Of a stretch of 64,000 nt of DNA, positions 21,888-33,593 are shown piece after piece. A model generated the notes under the pieces. It was not told where the DNA came from and ran no database searches. It worked only from the letters and a program-made list of their open reading frames with translations. Origin of the DNA: Mansonella perstans (taxonomy: Eukaryota; Nematoda; Chromadorea; Rhabditida; Onchocercidae); NCBI GenBank assembly GCA_037074765.1, contig JBAMDO010000098.1:1-64000 (forward strand), in the 5' to 3' direction. Position 1 is the stretch's first letter. Each line of letters opens with the position of its first letter. Both the position numbers and the translations under genes were made by a program.

Positions 21888-22027
21888 GGTCAACATAACG
21901 ATGACCTCAATAGCTTCGCGCATATTCTAGAAAGTTCCTCATCCTTCTTTTTGTTTTTAATAGTCAACGTAATGATGACCTCAATAACTTTGCGTATATT
22001 CTAGAAAGTTCCTCATCCTTCTTTTGT
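21888..22027. repeat. Tandem duplication of about 70 bp
   Basis: The string GTCAACATAACGATGACCTC and the following ATTCTAGAAAGTTCCTCATC recur with small changes at about 21889-21952 and 21963-22027. It is directly downstream of the 23-bp array and slightly GC-richer than its surroundings. Confidence 0.8.
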
Positions 22028-24669
22028 TACTTCTTTATAATTTTCTTTTCTCTTCTTCTTTTTGTTATGATAAGAGAGGAGGAAGAAAAATAATAAAGTA
22101 ACATTAGTCATACTTGAAAATGATTTTGAAATGTTTATGAGCAACTAATAAATTTAATTAAAATGATCAATTTTTACTTAAACAAATTTATCGTGAAAGT
22201 TTTTTAGAGGAAAAGAAAAACACGATGAAACATTTCCTTACTGAACATTTAATTTTTTTTATATATCAAGTGCAATTTTAATATAAATTCATAAAATTTG
22301 ATTTCAAAATTTCAATTAAAATTAAATTCATTTAATATGTGAATCTATATATCATGCAAAATTATAATAGTGCAGGAAGTAGTTAGTTATAATGAAATTT
22401 ATAAGATTTGAAATTGTTACATCAAATTTGTTTTTCATTGGTAGCAATTATTATTTTCAAATAAATAAATGAATAATCTTTGACCTAACCTATTTACTTT
22501 ATTTATTAATTATATCCTAATTTTGTATTCCTTTCAACTTTATATATTTACTGATACATATTGTTCTCTTTCGTATTTCATCTTAGTCATTTGATGATTT
22601 CATATGTTTGTGCTTTAAAATTTTCGAAACTATTGATTTAAAGTGCAAATGTCATCAAATGTTTATTGCTTTGTAAATGCGTGAAGCACAATTGAAGTTT
22701 AAAATTTTTTCATCATTTCATTTTATTTTCATCGTCCCATTTTTATTTTTATTTTTATTTTTAGTCTTGTTTTTCAGTTGCATTTTTTTTTTTACAAACT
22801 ATCCACCATTCATCAATAGTTCAATTTTGGCCAAAGTTCACACTTGCCTTTTTGTATTTATATCAAGGAAAATTGGAAAGTTTAAAAATTGAAAATGAAC
22901 TTTGTTCCAAAACTTTTGACATATTAGTTAAAAAAGGAAAACAATTCCCGTATCATGCCATGCTACTGTCCTTTCGAGCTATTCACAATCGTGGGCATTG
23001 CTTCCTTTATATTCATATTTTTAATTTTCACTCATACTAATTTAAAAATTTTATTCCATCTATTTTATAGCTAATTTAATCCGTCGTAAAATTTATTGCA
23101 GAAATTTAACTTTGAGCATTTTAATCGAACTATTGAATACCAAATGGATAACAATGAAAAATTAAGCATTGAATCAATTTGACATGTAGCAATTTGACAT
23201 GTAGGTAATAATAATTTTGCAAATCCAAAATTTCACATCTTTTCGAAATTTCAATCAACGATATATTATTGAGGATGAGGAAAATTTAATTCCTAAATTT
23301 AAATTTCAAAAAAAAACGAAAATTACATTAATTCTTTTCATTTTTTTTTCCTTCTCAACCACAGAAAATCATTCTTCATTTTCCTTCAACTTTCATCCAT
23401 TTCCATTGTTTGTTTTTTTTTCTTTGGAAGTCTTTCAAGAAATGAGTTTATTTTTGTGGAAAAAAAGTTTTTTTGTTGGAAAAATTTTTGAAAACAAAAA
23501 TTTCAATCTATCATCATTTCTTTTGTTTTCATTTTTGTTTTTTTTTTTTTGTTCCTATCAATGAAATGTAAAAATTTTTGCAAATTTGTAAAAAAAAACG
23601 AAACGAAATTAAGAAATATAAGAAAAATTTGAGTCGTTTTCATGTATTTAATTTTCTTTACTTTTTATTTTTTACAAAAAATTTGCATGAATAAGTTTAC
23701 GTGCACTAAAATACTTTATCAATTTTGTGTTTCCATTTTTTTCTTTTTTCTTTCACTTTTTCTCTTTGTCGCTTCCTTCCTCTCTTTCTCTTTCAAATTT
23801 AAATTAAAAGAAAATATTCTATAAAAGGCAACATTAATTCATTTTTTCACTCTTTCATTCATTTCATCTACTCATTCATCCATTCGTTCATTCATTCATT
23901 CATTCATTCATTTAAAATGAGTTAAAAACTTAAATCTGCATAATTTCATTAAATCGGTTATTTTCAACATATAGTACAAGCGTAAAGGTTATTATTAAAT
24001 CACAATTTTTGATACTCAGAAATCAAAAACACTAAAAAAAATTTGCTTAAGGCTTTGTTATTGAGCAATTGAAAAAACTTAATGCTATCACAATTTTGCC
24101 TATTAATCCACCTTTGCCTAAATGTTGTAAAAAAAAAATTATAATTCTTTTTTTTATTCAAAAATTCTTTTTTATATAAACGATCAATATTTGATGCATT
24201 ATTATATATGAGCATTATTCTAATAAAACATGTTAAAATTTTACAAATATTATTTCTCCGTAATTTTCAACATTCATATATTTCATTTTTATTTTTTACT
24301 TCCTTTCTTTTTCCAATTTTTCCCAAACAAAAAAAAAAAAAAAAAAAATACATTTATATGCAAAATTTTTCTTTCTATTTCCTTTTTTTTTATTAACCAA
24401 TTCTCTCAGGAACATTCCCGAGAGAAAATTTCATCAAATAGAAAAACAAATGATAATTGTATGGGTGGAAAAGATGAGTGAAATTTGTACGCATAAACTT
24501 ATCAGAATTCTTTTTGAAAGTATTGATATGAACTACTATATCAATCGATTGATGATAGACCGGTTTAAATGATCGCAAATCGCAGAGAATGACAATGAAA
24601 CACTAGGGAAGCATCATCATAGATAAACGCGGGAAATATACGGGAGAGCGGGAAGAATGGATCAATAGG

Positions 24670-24782
24670 GTCAATAGAGGGAGTGAGAGAGAGCGAGAGA
24701 GAGCAAAAGATAAGCAGGGGGAGGAGCAAGAGAGAGCGAGAAAGAGCGAAAGATAGACAGGGGGAGGAGCAAGAGAGAAGAA
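24670..24782. repeat. Purine-rich tandem duplication, period about 43 bp
   Basis: A unit containing GCAGGGGGAGGAGCAAGAGA followed by GAGCGAGA-type purine sequence occurs twice. The plus strand is almost purely purine. Confidence 0.75.
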
Positions 24783-25826
24783 AATAATAGGAAAGGAAAT
24801 GTTATAAAAGAGGAATGAATGTTTGTGTATAATTAATTTTAGTTGAAATAAAAGCATTTTTCATTCACCAATACAAGGCAAGGCGGCTTCTATAATGTGG
24901 CATTGTTTTGTGTGATCTATTTGATTTATTTTAAATTTATATCTTACGTAAACTTTTTTTTTTTCATACAATCACGTAATTTTTATTAATTAAAATAATT
25001 CAAAAATAATTTTTTTTTTGAAAAATAAATTTAAAAAATTTGAAATTTTTCTTTCTTTTTTTTTTTTTGTTAAGCCTAAAATTCATTTGCTGCCAGTTTG
25101 AATCAATTCTTTTTACAATCATTTTAAAAATTAAACCCACTTCAATTCGTCAATCATTTTCAAATCAAATCCATCATATTGTGCTATCGTTTTAAATTTT
25201 ATTTTATCTCTCTCTCTCTCTCTTTATTTTTTTTCTTTCCTTTTTTATACTTTAGACAAAGAAAAAGAAAAAAAAAAAAAAAGAATAACAATAGAAAATA
25301 ATTTTCCCAATATTTCTTGTTTTTTTTTAAATTCATCAATCAATTTATTTAAATGATGATGTCATTTTATTGATTTTTAAAGAAAAATTTTTTTTTTTTT
25401 CTTTCAAAATATCATTGAATATCTTATTTGTTGAAAAAGTCATATCTATTATCGAAATGGATAGATAGATGGTTTCAATCTTTCGTTTAATATTTACAAA
25501 TATGATATCAATCTTTCTACTTTTTTTTTTATAAAAATTTTCAAGTTTTGCGCGATTTACACTGATCTTCATCTCTTTTTGTTATTTTTAACAATTTTTA
25601 AAAAGATTTAAAAATTGGGAATCAAATTTTTGAAAAGATTTGTGAATTTGAAAAAATTTTATTGATCGTTTCAAAGTCGCTTTTTCTTTTGTTACATACA
25701 CACAGACACATACAAGTAGACACATGCACACATGCACACATACATATACATATATATATATATACGAATACGCGGAAGATTAAGTACACATGCATACATA
25801 TATTGTTGTTGTAGCGTTCAGTTAGA

Positions 25827-26051
25827 GAACAAAAAGATTTGAGAGATGTCTACTTATGTGGGCGAGACGGAGAATAAAAAGATTTGAGAGATGTTTGTTT
25901 ATGTAGGCGAGATGGAGAACAAAAAGATTTGAAAGATGTCTACTTATGTGGACGGGGCAGAGAACGAAAAGATTTGAGAGATGTCTGCTTATGTGGGCGA
26001 GACGGAGAATAAAAAGATTTGAGAGATGTCTGCTTATGTGGGCGAGACAGA
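25827..26051. repeat. 45-bp minisatellite, five copies
   Basis: Five units of 45 bp carry AAAAAGATTTGAGAGATGTC and then a TTATGTGGGCGAGACGG-type end. The period is a multiple of three, so the minus strand stays open with a 15-residue repeat (SRPHKQTSLKSF core). I see no start, splice or homologue that makes it a gene. Confidence 0.9.
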
Positions 26052-26096
26052 CAGATAATGTTTGCGCTAATGTAAAGTGATGGCATATAAGAAGGC

Positions 26097-26167
26097 ATGC
26101 CGAAAAGTTTCTTCAGGCAGTGCATAAGTTTTTCGGTGAATCAGCAGTGCTTTAGATTTTTCGGCAT
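26097..26167. repeat. Inverted repeat, 10-bp perfect arms
   Basis: ATGCCGAAAA at 26097-26106 pairs with TTTTCGGCAT at 26158-26167 across a 51-base loop. It follows directly after the 45-bp minisatellite. It may be the tip of a small element or a stem-loop; nothing else supports either reading. Confidence 0.5.
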
Positions 26168-26663
26168 TCTCTTCTCTCAAACAAGGCTAATTTTACGTGT
26201 GATTCTGAAATGATTTCACGTATAATCCTAAAAAAGACAACAACATGTTTCTTGACGAAAAATTATAGTTGAACTTTAATGGTAGTCAATATATGATCAA
26301 AATTACGATACTATTTTAGGAAATCCTTATATCTCATTTTAGGATACGTATCAATGAAGCATTATAGAGAATACAAATGTTAAAGAAGGAAAAAACAATG
26401 ATCTCAAAATAATCTGGAAACTTACAACACATCATGAGCTAAAAATTTGTTTCAATGCTACTTGTAACTATTGTCTGCTCATGGATTTCAAATAATTATG
26501 CAAAAGGTAGCAGCAACATTTCTTAAGAGTAAGGATTTTTCAATCTCAAACAAGTCATCATTATGAATTTTATGCCTTCCTTCTGAAACTTCCCATCGAT
26601 TGGTACCTATTTTGCTAATTTTCACCTACGTTATATACGCCTTTTAAGGTTTTTAAAAAATTC

Positions 26664-26725
26664 CTACTCATTCAAGTGTTAAAAATTTTTGAATTCCTAC
26701 TCATTCAAGTGTTAAAAATTTTTGA
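26664..26725. repeat. Short tandem duplication
   Basis: ATTCCTACTCATTCAAGTGT followed by TAAAAATTTTTGA occurs twice back to back. Confidence 0.85.
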
Positions 26726-27640
26726 GTAAGACGATACAAGTTAATGTAGATTTTGTCTTTTCACAGAATTAACTACTGAGATTGGAGCATATATATATAT
26801 ACTGAAGCAAACAATATGTTGCTTGTTGTGTAGCTTAAGGAAATAATGAGATACGGATGTCCTAGTGATAGATATTTAAATTTAAGTTTTTATCATGAAG
26901 TCGACTTAGAATTGGATAATATTTCAGTTTTTTAAATATTATCCTAACAATATATTACCATTTTATCGACATTATCAATTTCAAATAATATTAGTGCGAT
27001 ATATTATCAGATTACCAAATAATCACTTGTTGAATTATGAATATTAACATCAATTACAATATTTATTTGTTGATTAACTTTGTCATCAAAATTTTTACAA
27101 AATTTAAAGGAAAGCATTTGAAAAATAAATCTCAACGATAAGAGCATTTCTTTTGTTTTCTTTCTTTTCTTTTTCGGCTCCCTGTTGCTTGGTTCATGTA
27201 TATTGTTTGAATTTATCTTCTGACAAGCATGATTGCTGCTTTTAATTACAGCTAATGTCCTATAAATGATAGGTTTATAATGCCTCATAAATAATAAGTT
27301 ACTAATGAGGGGCCTATACGAAATGCCTCATAAAAGTTTATTAAAGAGAGGTTCATTATCATATGTATTTGTGGAATGTGATGGGATGGATAGCAGCTTG
27401 TTATATCTTTCATATCTTCCTATGAACTATTCTCAAATGCACGGCAGCTATTAATATCTTTTCAAATTTTCATTATTAAATATCCCAAAACGATGATAAC
27501 TTCTAATACTTCTTACGTTTTCCGCGGTATTTTTCATTATTTTTTGTTGTTTCCGTTTTGTTTTGAAGTTTTACTACTGATATAGCTCAATGTTTGATGT
27601 AAGTTACAAGAATAAATTAAATTTATTTTTATTGCAAAAA

Positions 27641-27646
27641 TTTCAG
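27641..27646 (+). promoter_or_regulatory. Likely spliced-leader acceptor of the phosphatase gene
   Basis: TTTCAG, the canonical nematode acceptor, lies 64 bases before the ATG at 27711 with no upstream exon visible. This fits SL1-type trans-splicing; a cis-spliced 5' UTR exon is the alternative. Confidence 0.5.
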
Positions 27647-27710
27647 AAAGCATTAAGAGACGTGCGTGCTAAATTATATTCACTCAGTTTATTTAACAAC
27701 AAAAACAGCT

Positions 27711-29734
27711 ATGACTACTAAGGAATCATCCGGACGTTTAATATACTATCGTGTGCAAAACGTCAATCATGCAGGAATTTCGGAGGTTCTGCCCGGTTTA
27801 TACATCAGCGGGATTTGTGCTCTAAAAGCATCAACAATTCAGGAATACAACATTACAACGATCATCAATGCAACCAGTGAGGTAATGATATCGGGAAGGG
27901 AGGTGTGAAAAAAATTGAAAAAATTTCCAATAATAAAGCATAAAACTAGTACACTCGTCAAAATTGGGTTTGCAAAAACAACAGGAAAACAAAAATAAAA
28001 ATTTTTTGAGTGAAAATTAGAAAGAAAAATTCAATTAATAATACTTTTACGATAATTTTTCAGAATTTGTTTGCTTATTTTAATGCTTTTTCGCATGGGA
28101 AAATATTTATGGAAATTTGAATGTAACGAAGTTTGAAATTTATTACTTTTTTTATTAAATTTAAATTAAAAAACTTTCTCTCTTACTTTCAAGCTTAATT
28201 TTTTATTGACTTTTTTTTTTTTTAGGTTGTTTTCAATCATTTTTTTCTCTTAAAGAAAAATGAGCTTTACACTATCACTCCCATTCTCCCTTTTTCTTTC
28301 GCTTTTTTTTTTTCAGTTTATTTAATAAATTGATTAGGTAATGGTTACAGTGGTATATATTTGTCTACGTACGAGCCTTTTCCCCACCTGATAATGATGG
28401 CTACTTCTGCGAATAGGAGTACCACACGATTGATTCAATTGTTCCTGATTTTATGGTACCAGTATTCAGCTTTCAAACAGGAACAATTAAAACGGGTTTT
28501 TTTAATTCGCTTTTTTATCGTTTTTTTTAAAAAAAAATTGAAGGTTTCAGTGGAAATTATGGACAAAATTATTTTGTGGGTTTTATTTCGCTTATGACCT
28601 TCGATTCCCCAAGGCTCATTTCATCTTTTATTGGGGCTGTATGTGTTTACTAGTTGGGTAGTATGAGACATATCCTAGCATTGGAAGAATTAGGATTTTT
28701 TTTTAATAGAAGGGGAGAATTAATTAAAATACTGATAAAAACATTTGCTGTCTTTTTAGGTACCGAATTCGGCTTCATTAGGCGAATTGCCACGAATCAA
28801 ACTTTGGTTGGAAGATAGTGAAGATTCATGGGCTCTTTCTTACCTGGATTTTGTATGCGATAAGGTTTGCCTTAATGTTACGACTGAAAATTTTCAAGTT
28901 TTCAAATTTTTTTCTTTTAAAGATTTGATTTCGGATTTTGGATAAAGTTCCTAATATTGAATTCTAACAAAAATTTTTTTTTTCAAGAATCTATTATATA
29001 AATAAGAAGAATGATGGTAAAAGTTTTACAATTTTTAAGATACTAAAAGTGATAAGCAGAGATGGCAGAGTTCTCATTCATTCGGTGCAAGGTGTATCAC
29101 GTTGCGCAACAATTTGCCTTGCTTTTCTTACAAAATATAAATTTAAAACACTACACGATGCTTATATGCATTTGGCCTCCGTAAGACCAAAAGTTGAACC
29201 AAATATTGGCTTTTGGCGACAGCTTATATCATTTGAACAGGTATACTTAGGTCGATAGCTTATCTCATTTAAACAAGTAGGTATGCATAGAATGTATTTT
29301 AAAAAAAATTGATTTGAAAAATACTATTTGATCATCAGAAATTTAAAAGAAATCTTTTTAATATTTAGGAAGTGAAGCAGGGAATGAGTTCGGTGAAAAT
29401 TGTGCGAGATCGAAATAATCCATCTGTTTTGGTTCCGGACGTATATCGCAAATATCTTTTACGTAGTAAAAGGAAGATGCAATCGCAACACGTAAGCACA
29501 GGGGACGGATTAAAACAAAGTGAAATATCGCAACAACAACAATCTTTGCTTGGCCAACGTTTATCGACGACAATTACCAAAAGTGCTAAATGTACTACCA
29601 GTAACGCGCTCACTGAAGGTAGCGGAAGTGCAACCGGACTGAAATGTAGTCGAAAATCACAGATTGCCCGAAAGAAAGCTTCAGCGACAAAAAAATTCCA
29701 ACCAGTCCTAGAGCCTCTTATGGAAATGGTTTAA
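27711..29734 (+). CDS. Atypical dual-specificity phosphatase (DUSP14-like), catalytic Cys replaced by Ser, 280 aa
   Basis: Exons: 27711-27881, 28760-28864, 29040-29240, 29369-29734; all are GT/AG and phase 0. The ATG at 27711 is chosen because the upstream in-frame codon at 27666 is GTG and the residues from NHAGISEVLPGLYISG match the family start. The order follows DUSP14/18/21: LYISG, INATSE, an Asp-containing loop (WLEDSEDS, the general-acid position), the P-loop, then RPKVEPNIGFWRQLISFEQ and VPDVYRKY. The P-loop reads HSVQGVSR where active enzymes have HCxxGxxR; codon TCG at 29083-29085 encodes Ser, so no thiophosphate intermediate can form and a pseudophosphatase that may bind phosphoproteins is inferred. 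The C-terminal ~75 residues are a basic Gln/Ser/Lys-rich tail. No fold breaks are seen, so the gene looks intact. Confidence 0.9.
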
Positions 29735-32700
29735 AATAAGCGCAGGATCATGTAATAAGTGTAATCAGTACTTAGAATTTAGAATATTATTTTAATTTAT
29801 ACAAACATAATGTTAAAGAGGAAGCAATTCTTGTAATAGTAAATCCGAAATGAAATACTCATTGATGTGAAAAAAAATGATTTCCATTTATTAGCCTGGA
29901 AAGCATATAAAAAAAATAGACAGAAATATTCTAAATCTAAGTATTGTTTACTTTGAGCATTTCATTTCTACCAATTATTTCAAAAAAAAAAAAAAAGATC
30001 ATATAATTCCAAATCATTTTTACCTGAGTAGATAAAACCCATATAAGGTACACTTTTTCTTATAACTCCAATGTATTACTTTCTGAGTTTCTTTTTCTAT
30101 CAAAAATAAAAAATTATTTTTTTTTTTGAAAATTCTAATACGCAAAAAATAGCTGCTTTAATTGTAAAATTTTATCGTTATAATAGCATAATGATAAAAT
30201 AAGCAGTAATTTAGCGATGAGTTTGTTTTTTTTAAATTATAAAAGTTTTTTCAAAACAGTCATTTTGTTGCAGGAGAAAGGTATTTGGAAAAATTCTCAA
30301 TGTATATCATATCTTGTTTCATGTAACTATAAAATATAGCTTTTCTCTTTTCAAATTTTCTAATTGCATTTTTGTTTCGTTTTTTCGTTATTTGACATTA
30401 TTTACAGTAAGTAATTACTGTATTTATTTATTTTTACAGTTTTTGTTGCTTAACATTTTTTGCCATTGTTACTTGATTTCCATGTTGCATTTCGTAAAAT
30501 CTCATGATAGTTAAGTGAGTATTTTATTTTTTCTCTTTCCAAATGAAACAAAAAAGTAAAAATGGAGTTGATATGAAAATTAAAATTTGCTAACTTTAGA
30601 TTTCAAATGCAATTCTGAATAAATTTTGTATTTTATAAGAAAAATTCCTGATAATGAGATATATTCTGCTGGAAAAATTCAGCAATATTAGGAAAGTTTT
30701 TTTTTGCTTTAATTTTATTTATTCGGCAATTAAACCTTTTGGCAATAGAGACCATTATTTCGATAAAGCTGGAGAGTATAGGATTAGTTATGCATGGTTT
30801 CATATTCTACTTGCTGTGATTATCATTTAGCTGCTATCGATATTTTTGAAAAATAGAGGATGAAATACTATCAGGAATCTGATTGACATGTGTTCCGTTG
30901 GTTTATTTTAATTCTTTAATGAGGATTGACCTGATCTTTTTATCATAATTTTCAAAAATTAGCGGCTTATTACAACATTTATTTTAATATCTATTCAATA
31001 TTCAACAAATTATTGCTCCATACCGCTTCTTATTGTTTTATAATTTGTAAGGAAAAAAAATTTTTTCGTCAAAAAAAATGGATGTAATTTTTAACTTCCT
31101 AAAATTGACTTTTTTTTTCTCCTGGTTACAAATTGTAAAATGTTACTTGAAAAGAAAAAAAAATTTGGTATAATAACTATCATTGTAATCTTAGGTGGAC
31201 AATTGCTTTTAAGTTATTTTTCCTCAATAAAGAAATTATTGTAACAGATGTTGTACATTTATTTTGCAAAATAAAATATTTCTCATTATTCATTTGAACA
31301 GATTTTATTTCCAATATCATAGCATGCGGTAATTTTATATTTTTAACATAGTAAATAACCGAAATGTTTATAATAAGTGAATAATTAATCATGATATAAA
31401 TGATAATTACGATCAACCTATTACTTACTATGTTAAGCCTATTATTAACGCGTTATTTACTACATTTTGCCTATTATTAGCCTTTGGCAATTAATAAAAC
31501 TCAAACAATTTTTGGTTAGCGAAATGCTCCGATCAGTTTGGCTTAATCAAAGATAAATATGCCTGAACTGAAATATGATTGCACAATTAACTTTTTAAAT
31601 TTCATATGGCTTAACTAAAATGATTCTTATACCAAATAATGGATTTCAATTGTTAAACATAAACTAATGATTAGTGAGTTGATTCGAGAAATGTATTTCT
31701 ACCCATTATTTACCCATTAAATACCATTATTTACCCATTGTAGTTCAGTTATGCTGAAAATGTGTAATCCAAATAGGTAAAATATATCAGAAAATGTATC
31801 AGTTACTTTTCATTCTACTTATTTATAACTTTAAATTGCAAAACGAATACTTAATATTAGCGAAATGTGAATATATTATCTTTCTTTTACTTTCTCTTCC
31901 TCCCTTCTCTCTCTTTACCTTCGAATTTTATGATTGAAAGTTGAAAAAAACAAAAATAGACACATCAAAAAAGACAAAAAATTTGGTGGTTTTTTTTTTC
32001 CCTTCTTTGTGCATTACTCTAAGATATTTATAAAAATATTGAAAAAAAAGAAAGTGAATTGTCAAAAAGTATTTTACAACAAATAAATCATCTGGAAGTA
32101 TTGTTAATCAAATTGATCATCCGGAATGATTGTTAATTAAACAAATCATCCGGAATGGTTAATAACTCCAAGGAAACTGTCACAATGTTACTTTATATTG
32201 TATCATCAAAAAAAATTTTTAAATGTTGAATTTGTTTGTTTGAGTTTTGTTGTGAAGAAAATCGAAAAATATTAAGTCGATTTTATGTAATAGAAGAAAA
32301 ACAAAATACATGAATGAAATTTTTAAAAATTTTGTCGAAATAATTTTATCAAATTTCTATTTCCGAATTTCTTTTTTTTGCAATTATAATAGAGAAATGA
32401 AAATTGATTCTACCACAAATTTTTACAATTTACTGAAATAATTATAAACTTTTTTAAAATTTGTTTACTTTGTATGTTAGCAGTTACATGCTGATATCAT
32501 ATCATGAAATTTAACTTTATATCAAAGTAATGTTGCTATAAAGTAGTGATTGGAATTTCATGAAAGATGAGTGTTATCAGTGATGATTATGATACTGCTA
32601 TTGTTTATCGCCATTAAACAATTTTATCAATTATTACAATGTATTACTTTTGGAATTACCAACATGTCATCAAAATTATCATACATTATTGGATATTATC

Positions 32701-33570
32701 CGAGCATGCAAAGTATTTCTCGACTGATATAGAAAATAAAATTCATCATAGCTTACTAATTAAATTGTGAGGAAAATTTTTTTAATAAATTACGAATGAT
32801 ACTTTCATTTCATACTATAAATCATTTACTGTATTCATATTTTATCACACTGTTTCGTACGATGAATCCATATTTTATTCAATAATTTCGACTAATTACT
32901 GTACAGTTTTTTACGATATTTCTTTTTTACTGATAAGAAATCATTCTGTTACCTGAAAAGGTACACGGTATTATCGTACAATAAAAGTGTAAAATCAACA
33001 AAACGATAGTTTATTGGAAAAATTTAGATGAAAATATCGAAGCAGGAAAAATCGGAAAAAATTTCTAGCAAGAAAAACAATGTCAAATAAAGTTAATCAT
33101 TCAGAGAATACAATTTTTTACAGGCATTTTGTAGTAAGTAAGAATGTGAATAAATTCCTTGGAAATTTTATCAAACTAAATTTTCTATCGAATTTTTAAA
33201 GAAAGATGAAGTGTGAAAAGATTGATGGTGTGATAGAAAAAATTTTTCACAGAAATTTTTGGAAAAAAAAAAGGACTCGGAAAAGTTAATCACTTTAAAA
33301 AACCACTTGATCACTTAAAAATCACTTAATCATTTAAAAAATTTCCGGAAATTCTCATCGCTTCTGCTTTCTTGACCACTGTCTGGGATGATTCTTTTCA
33401 TAAGTTGATCAGCCAATGCCGTAATTTCCGTAGTTTCCACGTTGTTTAAGCGGAATTTCTGGTTTTGGCTGAAAGTTGTGGGCTATTATCGTTTGTTATG
33501 CCATCCTTCGGTTATTATTTAATGAATTTTAGCTAATTAACTTATCTTAGAATTCAGAAACTCAAGTTCA
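29735..33570. other. Intergenic region between phosphatase and COPA genes
   Basis: AT-rich sequence of 3.8 kb. It includes a small imperfect direct repeat at about 32086-32165 (the TCATCCGGAATG motif with spacers) and repeated TTACCCATT-type strings near 31700-31740. A coding-like pocket on the minus strand at 33330-33480 is listed separately. The gap is too long for a typical nematode operon. Confidence 0.6.
33330..33480 (-). other. Unassigned coding-like segment upstream of COPA
   Basis: This stretch is less AT-biased than its surroundings. On the minus strand a TTTCAG at 33474-33469 is followed by 20 codons ending in TGA (33468-33409) with the tail QRGNYGNYGIG. A second minus frame is open to 33330 (containing VETTEITALADQLMK). 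I cannot connect either to further exons or to a known protein. It could equally be the COPA promoter. Confidence 0.2.
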
Positions 33571-33576
33571 GATTTG

Positions 33577-33582
33577 TTTCAG
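33577..33582 (+). promoter_or_regulatory. Likely spliced-leader acceptor of COPA
   Basis: TTTCAG ends 11 bases before the COPA ATG at 33594. A trans-splice acceptor this close to the start codon is typical of nematode mRNAs, and it supports the chosen start. Confidence 0.65.
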
Positions 33583-33593
33583 ACTTTCAAACG

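Larger units (their letters stand above)
15125..27640. other. 12.5-kb gene-poor repeat-rich region
   Basis: No coding gene could be supported on either strand. The many open frames are poly-Ile, Leu, Tyr or Asn products of trinucleotide runs, or AT-rich noise. The region holds the microsatellites, GA tracts and minisatellites listed separately. It may include the 3' untranslated sequence of goa-1 and distal regulatory DNA of the phosphatase gene, but nothing visible proves that. Confidence 0.6.

Noticed and set aside
21505..26051. Tandem arrays considered as CRISPR
   Set aside because: Units are contiguous with no unique spacers, and the genome is eukaryotic.
27666..27710. Upstream in-frame extension of the phosphatase gene
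   Set aside because: The codon at 27666 is GTG, not ATG; the first ATG is at 27711 and the extension has no family match.
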